From: Halieaceae bacterium
GTDB taxonomy: Bacteria; Pseudomonadota; Gammaproteobacteria; Pseudomonadales; Halieaceae
Assembly: GCA_902631395.1 (NCBI GenBank)
Contig: CACOYM010000001.1
Span: forward strand, 206,923-270,922
Reading direction: 5' to 3'
DNA: 64,000 nucleotides
Positions within the stretch are counted from its first letter, which is position 1. The number at the start of each line of letters is the position of its first letter. Of this stretch, positions 54,342 through 63,179 are shown piece after piece. The notes below the pieces were generated by a model, which was given only the letters and a program-made list of their open reading frames with translations, was not told the origin of the DNA and made no database searches. The position numbers and the translations under genes were made by a program.

Positions 54342-54578
54342 TTATTGGACACTAACCTTCCCAGCATAAAACCCGCGGGGAACTCCGGAAGGCATAACGA
54401 TCGTCGCAATAGGGCCCGCATCGAGTGTTTGTTCGTCAATAATCATGGATTCGTTTTGGTGAGCGTCTCTGTTGCGGACAAAGCACATTAGATGCCTGTC
54501 GCGCTCCTCAGCAACTGGACTGAAGTTACCTTTGAGGAAGAAATTTAAGGAGGGTGCGTCTACCCGCATGAGTGTCAT
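54342..54578 (-). pseudogene. C-terminal fragment of a carotenoid oxygenase gene
   Basis: A 78-codon frame whose last 50 residues match the end of carotenoid cleavage dioxygenases (RPE65 family): HLMCFVRNRDAHQNESMIID, then GPIATIVMPSGVPRGFYAG. The intact family is about 480 residues with four metal-binding His; none of that remains in the neighbourhood. It is a gene remnant, not a small protein. Confidence 0.65.
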
Positions 54579-54710
54579 AGACCGATTCCTTGCGCAGATG
54601 GTTAGTCGATGTTTTCAACCTCGTTGCGCTGTTACAGTATATCTGCTGATTGCGGCTAGCTCGATGTTGTCCGCCTTAACCTGTCCTCCTGATCAAAGCT
54701 GACCGTAAAG

Positions 54711-55223
54711 ATGTGCCCAAAAATTATATTTTTTTACTTATCCCTCTCGCTCGTCGCGTTGCAAGCCCTTTCGAATGTTGCAAACGCCAAGCCGCTTGGT
54801 AATCTGGCTCAATACCCTCCTGAACGTGTCTTGCTTACGGTGACTACCGCTACTGACGGAAGCCCCGAACTAGCGCCAAACGAAATCGTCCTCGACTCCG
54901 GCCAATACTATCGGCTCACCATTGATTGCCCTGACGTGCGAGACGATCTCAGTGGCTGGAGAGTCGAAATGCCGGAATTTTTGAACAACGCGCACCTTCG
55001 ATTGGTTACGGTGGGTGATATCGAAGTACACCTGCAAGGCTTGAGCTTTAACGCTATTGAGTGCGATGAAGTCGGGTCAGCGCACGTCAGCTTTGTACCG
55101 ATTAAACCGGGCGCATATCCCCTTTATGTGGGCAACGTGCCGCTCGCAGTTGGTAGACCGATCGGTGAGTCAGGACTGCAGGTAAAAGGCAATTACATCT
55201 ATGGCAAGATTCTCGTCCGCTGA
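54711..55223 (+). CDS. Secreted cupredoxin-like protein of unknown function
   Basis: A 170-residue protein with a signal peptide (FFYLSLSLVALQALSNVANA). The mature part is beta-rich, with APNEIVLDSGQYYRLTIDC in the place of the first cupredoxin strands and VSFVPIKPGAYPLYVG in the place of the last. The His-Cys-His-Met copper ligands are not evident, so it may be a cupredoxin fold without copper or bind metal differently. It ends about 330 bases before the RND adaptor gene. No partner is clear. Confidence 0.55.
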   Translation: MCPKIIFFYLSLSLVALQALSNVANAKPLGNLAQYPPERVLLTVTTATDGSPELAPNEIVLDSGQYYRLTIDCPDVRDDLSGWRVEMPEFLNNAHLRLVTVGDIEVHLQGLSFNAIECDEVGSAHVSFVPIKPGAYPLYVGNVPLAVGRPIGESGLQVKGNYIYGKILVR

Positions 55224-55551
55224 CGGCTTTGGACTGTTGGCCGAGAGCGACTAAGAGATTCTGCTAAGCGGCCCGTATTATCTGTCGATAGCGCTAGCAT
55301 TTATCGACTTGAGATAACTCCTAGTGATCTTTTTCACGGGTCCGAAAGTGCCAAGCATGGTGACCAAGCCTTGGACTAACACTCATCAGCTGACGTGCCA
55401 TGGTGCCGAGCCAAGAGTAGAATCGTGTTTTTAAAGTTAGCATTTATAGATTGGATGTCTGGTTGACTCCCATTGTTGTGCCCTTTGGGACGCATTTAGG
55501 CGCTTCTGGTCTGGTAAGTAATTGATACAGAGGCCGAAAAGTTCGAGGATT
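55224..55551. other. Intergenic region upstream of the RND operon
   Basis: About 330 bases with no gene, tRNA or strong terminator visible. It presumably contains the promoter of the RND adaptor-permease operon. A reverse-strand frame across 55437-55802 is the shadow of the adaptor gene. Confidence 0.35.
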
Positions 55552-56649
55552 ATGAGAAATAACCTGAAAGTCGCTTCATCCTTTGCTGCCTTGGTTCTGC
55601 TTTGGCTCGCATCGGGATTATTTTCCGAGTCGGAGGCTCCAGTACCCAACTTACTGGATGAGATGGCTTCGATGTCAGATTCGAGTTTGCCCTCCGTCGT
55701 TGTAGAGGAAATACGCTCTGAGTCCAGAACTAGGCGACGAGTACTTCGAGGCAAGACGGTCAGTAAACATACGGCAAGCGTCAGTTCTGAAATCTCGGGC
55801 ATCTTGGTGTCGCGACCGGTAGAGAGGGGCGCTCGGGTGTCTAAAGGGCAAGTGCTCTGTGAGATCGCTATTGACGACAGAGCAGCGTTGGTCTCGGAGG
55901 CCTTGGCTAAAAGAGTTCAGGCAGAAATTGAGTATGACGGAGCGTTGGCGTTGCAGGGTGATAATCTGCTCGCAGCGGCCCAGGTGGCGCAAGCTGCCGC
56001 GCGACTTGAGTCCGCGAAGGCGAATTTGCTGTTGCGAGAGCTCGATCTTCGTCGGACAAAGGTGACGGCACCCTTCTCTGGGGTAATTGAGACACAACCC
56101 CTAGTCGTGGGTGACTTCGCTCGCGTTGGCGATGTTTGTGCGACATTACTCAATCTCGATCCAATCTTGGTTGAGGTATCTGTCTCGGAGCAGGATGTTG
56201 GCGCATTGCGCTTGGGAGAGACTGCAAGCGTGAGAATGAGCACAGGTCATCATCTGGAAGGCACAGTCAGTTTCATTGGTAGTCAATCCGACGACATTAC
56301 CCGCACTTATTTGACTGAAATAGCACTTTCGAATCCGGACTATGAAATTCGAGCGGGACTTACTGCGGTGGTGGATCTGCCCGGGGAAGCTGTCCGGGCT
56401 CATCGTGTATCGCCCTCGCTATTCACGCTCAATGATGAGGGAGCATTGGGTCTTAGAACGATCAACCGAGCAGACCGAGTTGAGTTCTATCCTGTTGCGA
56501 TCATCGAAGATTCTGCAGATGGCGCGTGGGTGACAGGGCTACCTGAGCGCACTCGGCTGATCACGGTTGGTCACGAATTCGTAGCGGAGGGCCAGATTGT
56601 GGATGCCCAGGAGGAGATGTCTGAGGAGTTTGGGGTATCAAACCGATGA
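55552..56649 (+). CDS. RND efflux periplasmic adaptor (membrane fusion protein)
   Basis: A 365-residue adaptor. ATG 55552 has GAGG close upstream and yields an N-terminal membrane anchor (VASSFAALVLLWLASGLF). The lipoyl-like halves (GILVSRPVERGARVSKGQVLCEI, and TKVTAPFSGVIETQPLVVGDFA) flank a helical hairpin, followed by a beta-barrel domain. It links the inner-membrane pump to an outer-membrane channel, which is not encoded here. Its stop overlaps the permease ATG. Confidence 0.9.
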   Translation: MRNNLKVASSFAALVLLWLASGLFSESEAPVPNLLDEMASMSDSSLPSVVVEEIRSESRTRRRVLRGKTVSKHTASVSSEISGILVSRPVERGARVSKGQVLCEIAIDDRAALVSEALAKRVQAEIEYDGALALQGDNLLAAAQVAQAAARLESAKANLLLRELDLRRTKVTAPFSGVIETQPLVVGDFARVGDVCATLLNLDPILVEVSVSEQDVGALRLGETASVRMSTGHHLEGTVSFIGSQSDDITRTYLTEIALSNPDYEIRAGLTAVVDLPGEAVRAHRVSPSLFTLNDEGALGLRTINRADRVEFYPVAIIEDSADGAWVTGLPERTRLITVGHEFVAEGQIVDAQEEMSEEFGVSNR

Positions 56650-59600
56650 TGGGATTCATCGACGCTGCGATCAGCCGATCACGTTCCACTCTGATGATGA
56701 TGTCTATGGTAGTCCTCTGTGGACTTCTGGCTCGTGCCGCATTACCTATCGCTAACGATCCCTACATTGTGTTGCCTTACTTTTATATTGGTATCGCACA
56801 TGAGGGCATTTCCCCTGAGGACGGTGAGCGGTTGCTGATACAACCCGTGGAAGTTGAACTCCGCAAGGTTGAGGGGATAAAGGAGATCTCAGCCATAGCG
56901 TCTGAGGGGTATGTGTCTCTGGGCGTCGAGTTTGAACCTGAAGTCGATTTGAAGGTGGCCTTGCTCGATACGAGAGAGGCTGTTGATCGCGCAAAGTCTG
57001 AGATACCAACAACGGCAGAGGAGCCGTTCGTCGAGGAGGTGAATATTGACGATTTTCCATTGCTGCAGATCAATCTCTTGTCTGAAGGCGCCAGTGAAAG
57101 GCAAATGTATAACGCAGCCCTCTTACTGCGGGACGCTATTGAGACAGTGCCGTCCGTCCTGAACGCAGATATGCGAGGCACTCGCGAGGAAGTTCTAGAG
57201 GTTCAGATTGACCCTGAAGCCCTCGAGGCCTATAGGATTTCAAGCGAGGCATTAGCTGATACCCTTCGGCGAAATAACAGGCTGATTCCCGCGGGCAGTT
57301 TAGAGACGGGGGGTGGTCGGTTTGCTGTGAAAGTTCCCTCGGTGGTGGAGACCGCTTCCGATGTAATGAATCTGCCGGTGCAAGTAAACGGTGACTCCGT
57401 GGTAACCCTAGCCGACGTTGCTGAAATACGCCGAGGCTTTAAAGATCGCACGAGCTTCGCGCGGTTTAACGGTCGTAGGGCAATGTATATAGAGGTTAAG
57501 AAGCGGTCTGATGCGAACGTCATAAAAACATCTGATGCTGTACTTGAAATTGTCGAGGAGATGACTCGGCAGCTCCCAGCCAGCATTCGGGTCCAGCCCT
57601 CGCTGATTACATCTGAATTTGCCGAGGTACAAGTCACTGAACTTCAGGGTAATATCATGACCGCGTTGGCACTGGTTATGGTGATCGTTGTGGCGGCAAT
57701 GGGCTTCCGCAGCGGAGTGATCGTCGGGTTGGGAATCCCAGTGTCCTTATTGTTCTCGGTGATCATCATTTATTTGCTCGGTTATACCTTCAATTTCATG
57801 GTCATGTTCGGCATGTTGCTTGGTTTGGGAATGCTGATCGACGGTGCGATTGTGGTCACCGAGTATGCAGACCGCAAGATGAGTGAGGGTGCAGATCACA
57901 AGCTAGCCTACGCAGAGGCGGTAAAGCGGATGTTTTGGCCGGTGACAGCCTCCACAGCTACAACGCTGGCTGCGTTTCTACCATTAATGTTTTGGCCAGG
58001 GATTCCAGGTCAATTCATGAGCTACTTACCCGTTACTGTATTCACAGTTTTGAGCGGGTCACTCTTGTACGCGCTCGTATTCGGCCCCGTTTTGGGTACT
58101 ATATTTGGCAAGCCTAACGTTCATATCTCTGCTCCATCTGCGCGAATCGAAGATCTGGAGCACGGGGACCCTACCCACCTGAGCGGTTTCACAGGCATGT
58201 ACGCGCGCGCAATTCGTCGGGTTTGTGCGCGGCCTATATCGACTCTTGCCACTATTGCCCTGTTGCTTGTGGGCATTTTTTGGGCGTACGGCCAATATGG
58301 AAAGGGCATCATCTTTTTCAATGATACTGACCCGCAGTTTCTTACCGTTTCTGTAAGTGGGCGTGGAAATTTTTCAGCCGGCGAGGTCAACAAGTTGGTG
58401 GGCGACGTTGAGCGGCGTGTTTTCGGTGTGCCAGGCATTCGATCTATGAATACCCAAACACTCTTGCCGGGTTCTTCCGGGGGTGGCCCCGACTCTATTG
58501 CTGACAGAATAGGCATAATGTTTATTGAGCTAATGCCAGAGTCTCAACGCAGCGATTCAGGTTTCGATATTATGCGTCGGATTAGGGAGAAAACCTTCGA
58601 CATGCCCGGCTTGCGAGTCGAGGTGCAGCCGGTAGAGCAAGGCCCCAGTATTGGAAAACCGATCCAAATTGAGTTGCGGTCACGTTATAGGGAGTCTTTG
58701 CAACCGGTCATGGGTGAAATTAAAGATTACCTAGAGACTTTACCGGAGCTCATCGACATCGACGACACTCGGCCGTTACCGTCTATTGAATGGCGAATGG
58801 AGGTCGATCGCGCGCAAGCAGCGCTTTATGGTGCGGATGTCACGACCGCAGGCATCGCCCTACAACTTGTGACAAGTGGCGTCAAAGTCGCTGAGTATAG
58901 GCCGAAGGGTGCTGATGATGCGGTGGATATTCGTGCTCGGTACCCGCTTCAGTATCGCAGCATAAAAGCGATGGAGTCGATCAAAGTTAGCACAGCTACG
59001 GGCCTCGTTCCCCTAAGTAATTTCGTATCGGTAAAACCCTCTCCGGGAGTAGATACGTTACGCAGAATCAATGGCTCTCCCACGGAGCGCATCCGAGCAC
59101 AAGTAGTGGAAGGGGTGATTCCCGATAACGTTGTTGCTGACCTCAAGAACTGGATCGATACGCGAGATTTTGACCCGCGCGTTGATATTCAGTTTAGGGG
59201 CGCTAACGAGGAGCAGGAGGAGAGTATCGCTTTCGTTTCTGTCGCGTTTCTACTCTCTCTGTTGCTCATGTTTGTGTTGCTGGTAACGCAATTTAATAGC
59301 TTTTATCAAAGCACACTGATCTTATTAGCGGTGATCATGTCCACGGCCGGTGTCCTGGTAGGTCTGCTGTTAACGGAGAGCGCTTTCAGCGCAATTCTGA
59401 CGGGTATTGGCATCGTCTCTCTCGCCGGTATCGTTGTTAACAACAATATTGTGCTGATTGATACCTTTAACTACGTGCGCGCGCGCCACCCGGAGCTGCC
59501 TATCAACAGTATTATTGTCCGCGCTACGGCCCAGCGCCTGCGACCGGTCATGCTCACAACGGCTACCACGGTTTTTGGGTTGCTGCCGTTGGCGTTGAGC

Positions 59601-59813
59601 ATGTCAGTGGACCTAATAAATCGCAATATCAACGCCGGTGGTCAGATGGCCGTGTTCTGGGGGCCCTTATCGCAGGCCATTGTATTTGGCCTGTCTTTTG
59701 CAGCGATTTTGACGTTAGTGGCCACGCCTGCGTTGCTTGCCTTGCCGTCATACCTTCGCAGCAGATGGCATGAATGGGCTGTTCGAAATCGTACCGAAGT
59801 CGCCGTGGGTTAG
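56646..59813 (+). CDS. RND efflux permease
   Basis: A 1055-residue inner-membrane pump with the duplicated RND layout of 12 helices and two large periplasmic loops. Helix 4 has GMLIDGAIVVTEYAD, so the first relay Asp is present and the second position is Gly; helix 10 has GIVVNNNIVLIDTFN. This is the pattern of RND pumps outside the AcrB HAE-1 group. The substrate is unknown. It is coupled to the adaptor by an ATGA overlap. Confidence 0.92.
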   Translation: MMGFIDAAISRSRSTLMMMSMVVLCGLLARAALPIANDPYIVLPYFYIGIAHEGISPEDGERLLIQPVEVELRKVEGIKEISAIASEGYVSLGVEFEPEVDLKVALLDTREAVDRAKSEIPTTAEEPFVEEVNIDDFPLLQINLLSEGASERQMYNAALLLRDAIETVPSVLNADMRGTREEVLEVQIDPEALEAYRISSEALADTLRRNNRLIPAGSLETGGGRFAVKVPSVVETASDVMNLPVQVNGDSVVTLADVAEIRRGFKDRTSFARFNGRRAMYIEVKKRSDANVIKTSDAVLEIVEEMTRQLPASIRVQPSLITSEFAEVQVTELQGNIMTALALVMVIVVAAMGFRSGVIVGLGIPVSLLFSVIIIYLLGYTFNFMVMFGMLLGLGMLIDGAIVVTEYADRKMSEGADHKLAYAEAVKRMFWPVTASTATTLAAFLPLMFWPGIPGQFMSYLPVTVFTVLSGSLLYALVFGPVLGTIFGKPNVHISAPSARIEDLEHGDPTHLSGFTGMYARAIRRVCARPISTLATIALLLVGIFWAYGQYGKGIIFFNDTDPQFLTVSVSGRGNFSAGEVNKLVGDVERRVFGVPGIRSMNTQTLLPGSSGGGPDSIADRIGIMFIELMPESQRSDSGFDIMRRIREKTFDMPGLRVEVQPVEQGPSIGKPIQIELRSRYRESLQPVMGEIKDYLETLPELIDIDDTRPLPSIEWRMEVDRAQAALYGADVTTAGIALQLVTSGVKVAEYRPKGADDAVDIRARYPLQYRSIKAMESIKVSTATGLVPLSNFVSVKPSPGVDTLRRINGSPTERIRAQVVEGVIPDNVVADLKNWIDTRDFDPRVDIQFRGANEEQEESIAFVSVAFLLSLLLMFVLLVTQFNSFYQSTLILLAVIMSTAGVLVGLLLTESAFSAILTGIGIVSLAGIVVNNNIVLIDTFNYVRARHPELPINSIIVRATAQRLRPVMLTTATTVFGLLPLALSMSVDLINRNINAGGQMAVFWGPLSQAIVFGLSFAAILTLVATPALLALPSYLRSRWHEWAVRNRTEVAVG

Positions 59814-60023
59814 CGCTGCCTGCTTACCGGATAAGTAACGCGTGGTGTTCTAAGGTGACAAGATTTCCCTGGCAGCTCTAAACTTTGCCCGCGCGGTCTC
59901 ATTGGCATCCGCCATATCTGGGTGTCTGGCTGCACCGCGGGTAAGTAATGTGATGAGACCAAGACAGCTACCACTGATACCGGGATGAGTACTAATGCAA
60001 ATTATTAAAAGGCATCCGCGCCG

Positions 60024-61448
60024 TTAATCCACTTGGATCGTTATCCACTTCCACCGCGTCATGATATCCAAATCAGCGTCAGTGCCTTCTCTGCCCAAGC
60101 CACTCATGCCATTGCCGCCAAATGGGATGTGGGGCTCGTCCTGAATTGACATCGCGTTAATGTGAACCATTCCGGCATCGGATTTAGCGGCGGCCTTCAT
60201 GGCGCTAGAGATGTCTGAGGTAAAAATCGCACAACTGAGACCGTAGCTCGTATCGTTCGCTAATTGCATTGCCTGTTCCAAACCCTCAACGATGTAAACC
60301 GATGTGACGGGGCCAAATGTCTCCTCTCCGAAGACCACCATCTCACGGTTAACGTTTGACAGTATTGTCGGCGGGCAACAGTTGCCGAGCCATTCACCGC
60401 CATGGAGTAGCGTTGCGCCTTTATCGAGCGCGTCTGCTACGTGCGATTTGACTCTGTCTGCTTGTCGCGAGCTGATGATAGGCCCAATTGCGGTTTCCGG
60501 ATCCGATAGATCTCCAACTTTGATTCCCTTGGCAATTTCGACAAATGCAGGGATAAACCTTTTCGCAATTTCCGACTGGACGATTATCCTGCTAGAGGCC
60601 ATGCACGCTTGGCCTTGAAAGAAAAATATTCCCAGCATTGCTGCTTCAAGCGCCTTATCAAGGTCAGCGTCGTCAAGGATTATCAGAGGATTCTTGCCGC
60701 CCAGTTCTAGGGTCACAGGCTTCAAGCTCCGCGCCGCGATATTGGCGACGTGTTGGCCGACTCTGGGGGAGCCACAAAAATTTATAGCGGCAATGTCATC
60801 GTGCGATGTTAGGAAATCCCCTATCTCAGCAGGATCTCCCGTGACGTAGTTGAATACGCCCCCTGGCAGGCCTGCTTCATGGAGGGTTTTTGCGAACTGA
60901 ACGGTGACCTGTGTTGCGAATTCTGAGGGCATCAGAACCGCCGTGTTGCCAGTCGCAACCACCATTGCGATTTGCTTTACATTTTTCAAAAGAGGCACGT
61001 TGAATGGGGTAATGCAGCCGATCACACCCACTGGTTCGCGGATGGACATGCCGAACGCGCCCGGCCGGTCCAATGGCATCGTTTGACCGACCAGCCTCCT
61101 GGGTACACCCGCGGCGGCTCGAAATGCGTTGATGCAATATTCGACCTCAAAAGCGGCCTTCATCTGCGGTGAGCCTACTTCGTTGATGAGTAAGTCCATA
61201 TACACATCTCGATCTCTCTCCACTATTGAAGCGGCGTCGCAAAGTATTTTCTCTCGCGTCCGGACCTCACTGTCCTTGAAGTGCTCAAAGGTATCTTTGG
61301 CGTTAACGACAGCTGAGTTGACATCGGCCATATTGCCTTTTGCGACTCGGGCAATAAGATCTGCATTCGATGGGTTCAGATCGTCGAAATACTCCCCTGA
61401 GCTGGGCTTAAGTTCCTTTCCGCCTATCCACAATTCGCTTGTGTTCAT
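60024..61448 (-). CDS. NAD(P)-dependent aldehyde dehydrogenase
   Basis: A 474-residue enzyme of the benzaldehyde/vanillin dehydrogenase-like group. The catalytic Cys is in FFQGQACMASS, the general-base Glu in VTLELGGKNPL, and the N-terminal core has GCITPFNVPLLKNVKQI where most ALDHs have PWNFP. It oxidises an aldehyde to the acid. It is divergent from an aromatic-acid-type transporter gene, so an aromatic aldehyde substrate is plausible but inferred. Confidence 0.88.
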   Translation of the reverse strand: MNTSELWIGGKELKPSSGEYFDDLNPSNADLIARVAKGNMADVNSAVVNAKDTFEHFKDSEVRTREKILCDAASIVERDRDVYMDLLINEVGSPQMKAAFEVEYCINAFRAAAGVPRRLVGQTMPLDRPGAFGMSIREPVGVIGCITPFNVPLLKNVKQIAMVVATGNTAVLMPSEFATQVTVQFAKTLHEAGLPGGVFNYVTGDPAEIGDFLTSHDDIAAINFCGSPRVGQHVANIAARSLKPVTLELGGKNPLIILDDADLDKALEAAMLGIFFFQGQACMASSRIIVQSEIAKRFIPAFVEIAKGIKVGDLSDPETAIGPIISSRQADRVKSHVADALDKGATLLHGGEWLGNCCPPTILSNVNREMVVFGEETFGPVTSVYIVEGLEQAMQLANDTSYGLSCAIFTSDISSAMKAAAKSDAGMVHINAMSIQDEPHIPFGGNGMSGLGREGTDADLDIMTRWKWITIQVD

Positions 61449-61700
61449 GTGTCTCTCTCATCCTCGCTTTGAGTTTTTGAATACCAGCCACATCGCCCTC
61501 GAGTCGGTGAAGGGGTCGCCTAGCCACAATGGTTGGGCAGCTGTAACGATCAAGTCGGAGCGACCTTAAGTCCATTGGCTATCCCAAAAGTTTCCGGCCA
61601 GATAATTGGCGTCGGCCAACCGGTCCTCCTAAAAAGTTAGTCGCATCGCCTCACACCATTGTTTATGATTTTTATGCAGGGTAAAGAGGATTGCAATCGC

Positions 61701-63032
61701 ATGGCAGAAGTTAATGCAGACTTTGAGGTCGCGTCGGTCAGAGCGCAACTCAACGCAAGAGATATGTCCCTCGCTCAGTGGGAGGTAGTGGTCCTGTGTA
61801 CCGCAATTAATATGCTCGATGGCTACGATGTATTGGTAATGTCTTTTGCGGCGGCTCCTGTTGCTGCCGATTGGCAGCTTGATCCCGCTAGTCTAGGATT
61901 ACTACTCAGCGCGGGGTTAATAGGCATGGCTATCGGTTCGATTGTGCTTGGATCGCTTGCCGATGTTCTGGGCAGAAAACGATTGGTGCACATATGCCTA
62001 ATCACGGTGACGATTGGGATGATCTTGTCCGCGCACGCGCATTCTCAGCTGCAACTGCTCGCGCTGCGCTTTATTACAGGGGTCGGTATCGGGGGCATGC
62101 TTGCAACCCTGACGGCCCTAGTATCGGAATACTCAAATGACAAGCGGCGCGGCATCTGTATGGGATTGCTTCAGTCAGGCTATCCCCTGGGTGCTCTTTT
62201 GGGGGGAATTATTGCGGCGCAAATAATCCAGTTCGCAGATTGGCGGTCATTATTTTTGTTCGGGGGAGGACTCTCAGCATTGCTGCTGCCTTTGATCGTT
62301 ATCCGCCTGCCTGAGTCGCTCGACTTTGTGTCGAAATCTGGAAGTCCTAAAGTGGAAAACGTGAAAGGGCGGCTTCTGGAGAGGTTTGGGCTGTCAGAAC
62401 CTCGACAAAGCATGGTCGAGGACTCGGATCAAGGTGTTGGTAGTTGGAGAAGCTGCTTCACACCGTCAGAAGTGAGGATAAACACGCTATTACTTTGGAC
62501 GTGTTACCTCGCCCTCATGTTTTCATTTTATTTTGTGGTGAGTTGGACCCCTAAACTATTGGTAGACGCTGGGCTCTCGACCTCCGAGGGGATATCTGCG
62601 GGGGCGATTCTGCAGGCTGGCGGGCTGATAGGCGCTTTGGTTATCGGACTTTTAGGTAGCAGATATGCAGTGCATAAGTTGGCGGCTTGGTTCTTTTCAC
62701 TCAGCGTGGTTATGATTTTGGCCTATGGTTGGGCTGACGCAGAATTGACGGCGTTGATGATATTGTCTGCCATGATGGGCTTCTTCCTCATTGGTGCCAT
62801 GATAGGTCTCTATACCATTGGCCCAGCGTTATATGACTCAAAGTCCAGAGTGACGGGGGTTGGGCTGGCGATTGGCGTGGGTAGATTGGGGGCGATTGCG
62901 GCACCTTTCGTGGGAGGCCTAATGATAGAGGCGGACCTAGAGGTAAGGCTCATCTATGCCGCGTTTGCTGCTCCGCTAATTTTGGCCGCCTTTGCAGTGC
63001 GTTCAATAAAATTACCCATGTCTTTTAGGTGA
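61701..63032 (+). CDS. MFS transporter of the aromatic acid:H+ symporter (AAHS) family
   Basis: A 443-residue, 12-helix transporter. The start at 61701 is the ATG nearest a GAGG box. The first helix carries NMLDGYDVLVMSFAAAPVA with the DGYD motif required in PcaK for aromatic acid uptake, and loop 2-3 has GSLADVLGRKR. Likely substrates are benzoate- or hydroxybenzoate-like acids. The central loop (residues 200-250) is rather long. Divergent from the aldehyde dehydrogenase and 150 bases before a TonB-dependent receptor. Confidence 0.87.
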   Translation: MAEVNADFEVASVRAQLNARDMSLAQWEVVVLCTAINMLDGYDVLVMSFAAAPVAADWQLDPASLGLLLSAGLIGMAIGSIVLGSLADVLGRKRLVHICLITVTIGMILSAHAHSQLQLLALRFITGVGIGGMLATLTALVSEYSNDKRRGICMGLLQSGYPLGALLGGIIAAQIIQFADWRSLFLFGGGLSALLLPLIVIRLPESLDFVSKSGSPKVENVKGRLLERFGLSEPRQSMVEDSDQGVGSWRSCFTPSEVRINTLLLWTCYLALMFSFYFVVSWTPKLLVDAGLSTSEGISAGAILQAGGLIGALVIGLLGSRYAVHKLAAWFFSLSVVMILAYGWADAELTALMILSAMMGFFLIGAMIGLYTIGPALYDSKSRVTGVGLAIGVGRLGAIAAPFVGGLMIEADLEVRLIYAAFAAPLILAAFAVRSIKLPMSFR

Positions 63033-63179
63033 TATGGCCGCGATTCCTGCTATTTCGGTGCTTACACATACATGGAAAGCCGGTCGTCAATACCATACAC
63101 TCCCGAATGTCGATATTTTAAGTTTAAAATTAAGAGTGACGATTCGGTCTAAATCACCACAATGCAATGGAGTTACGTA

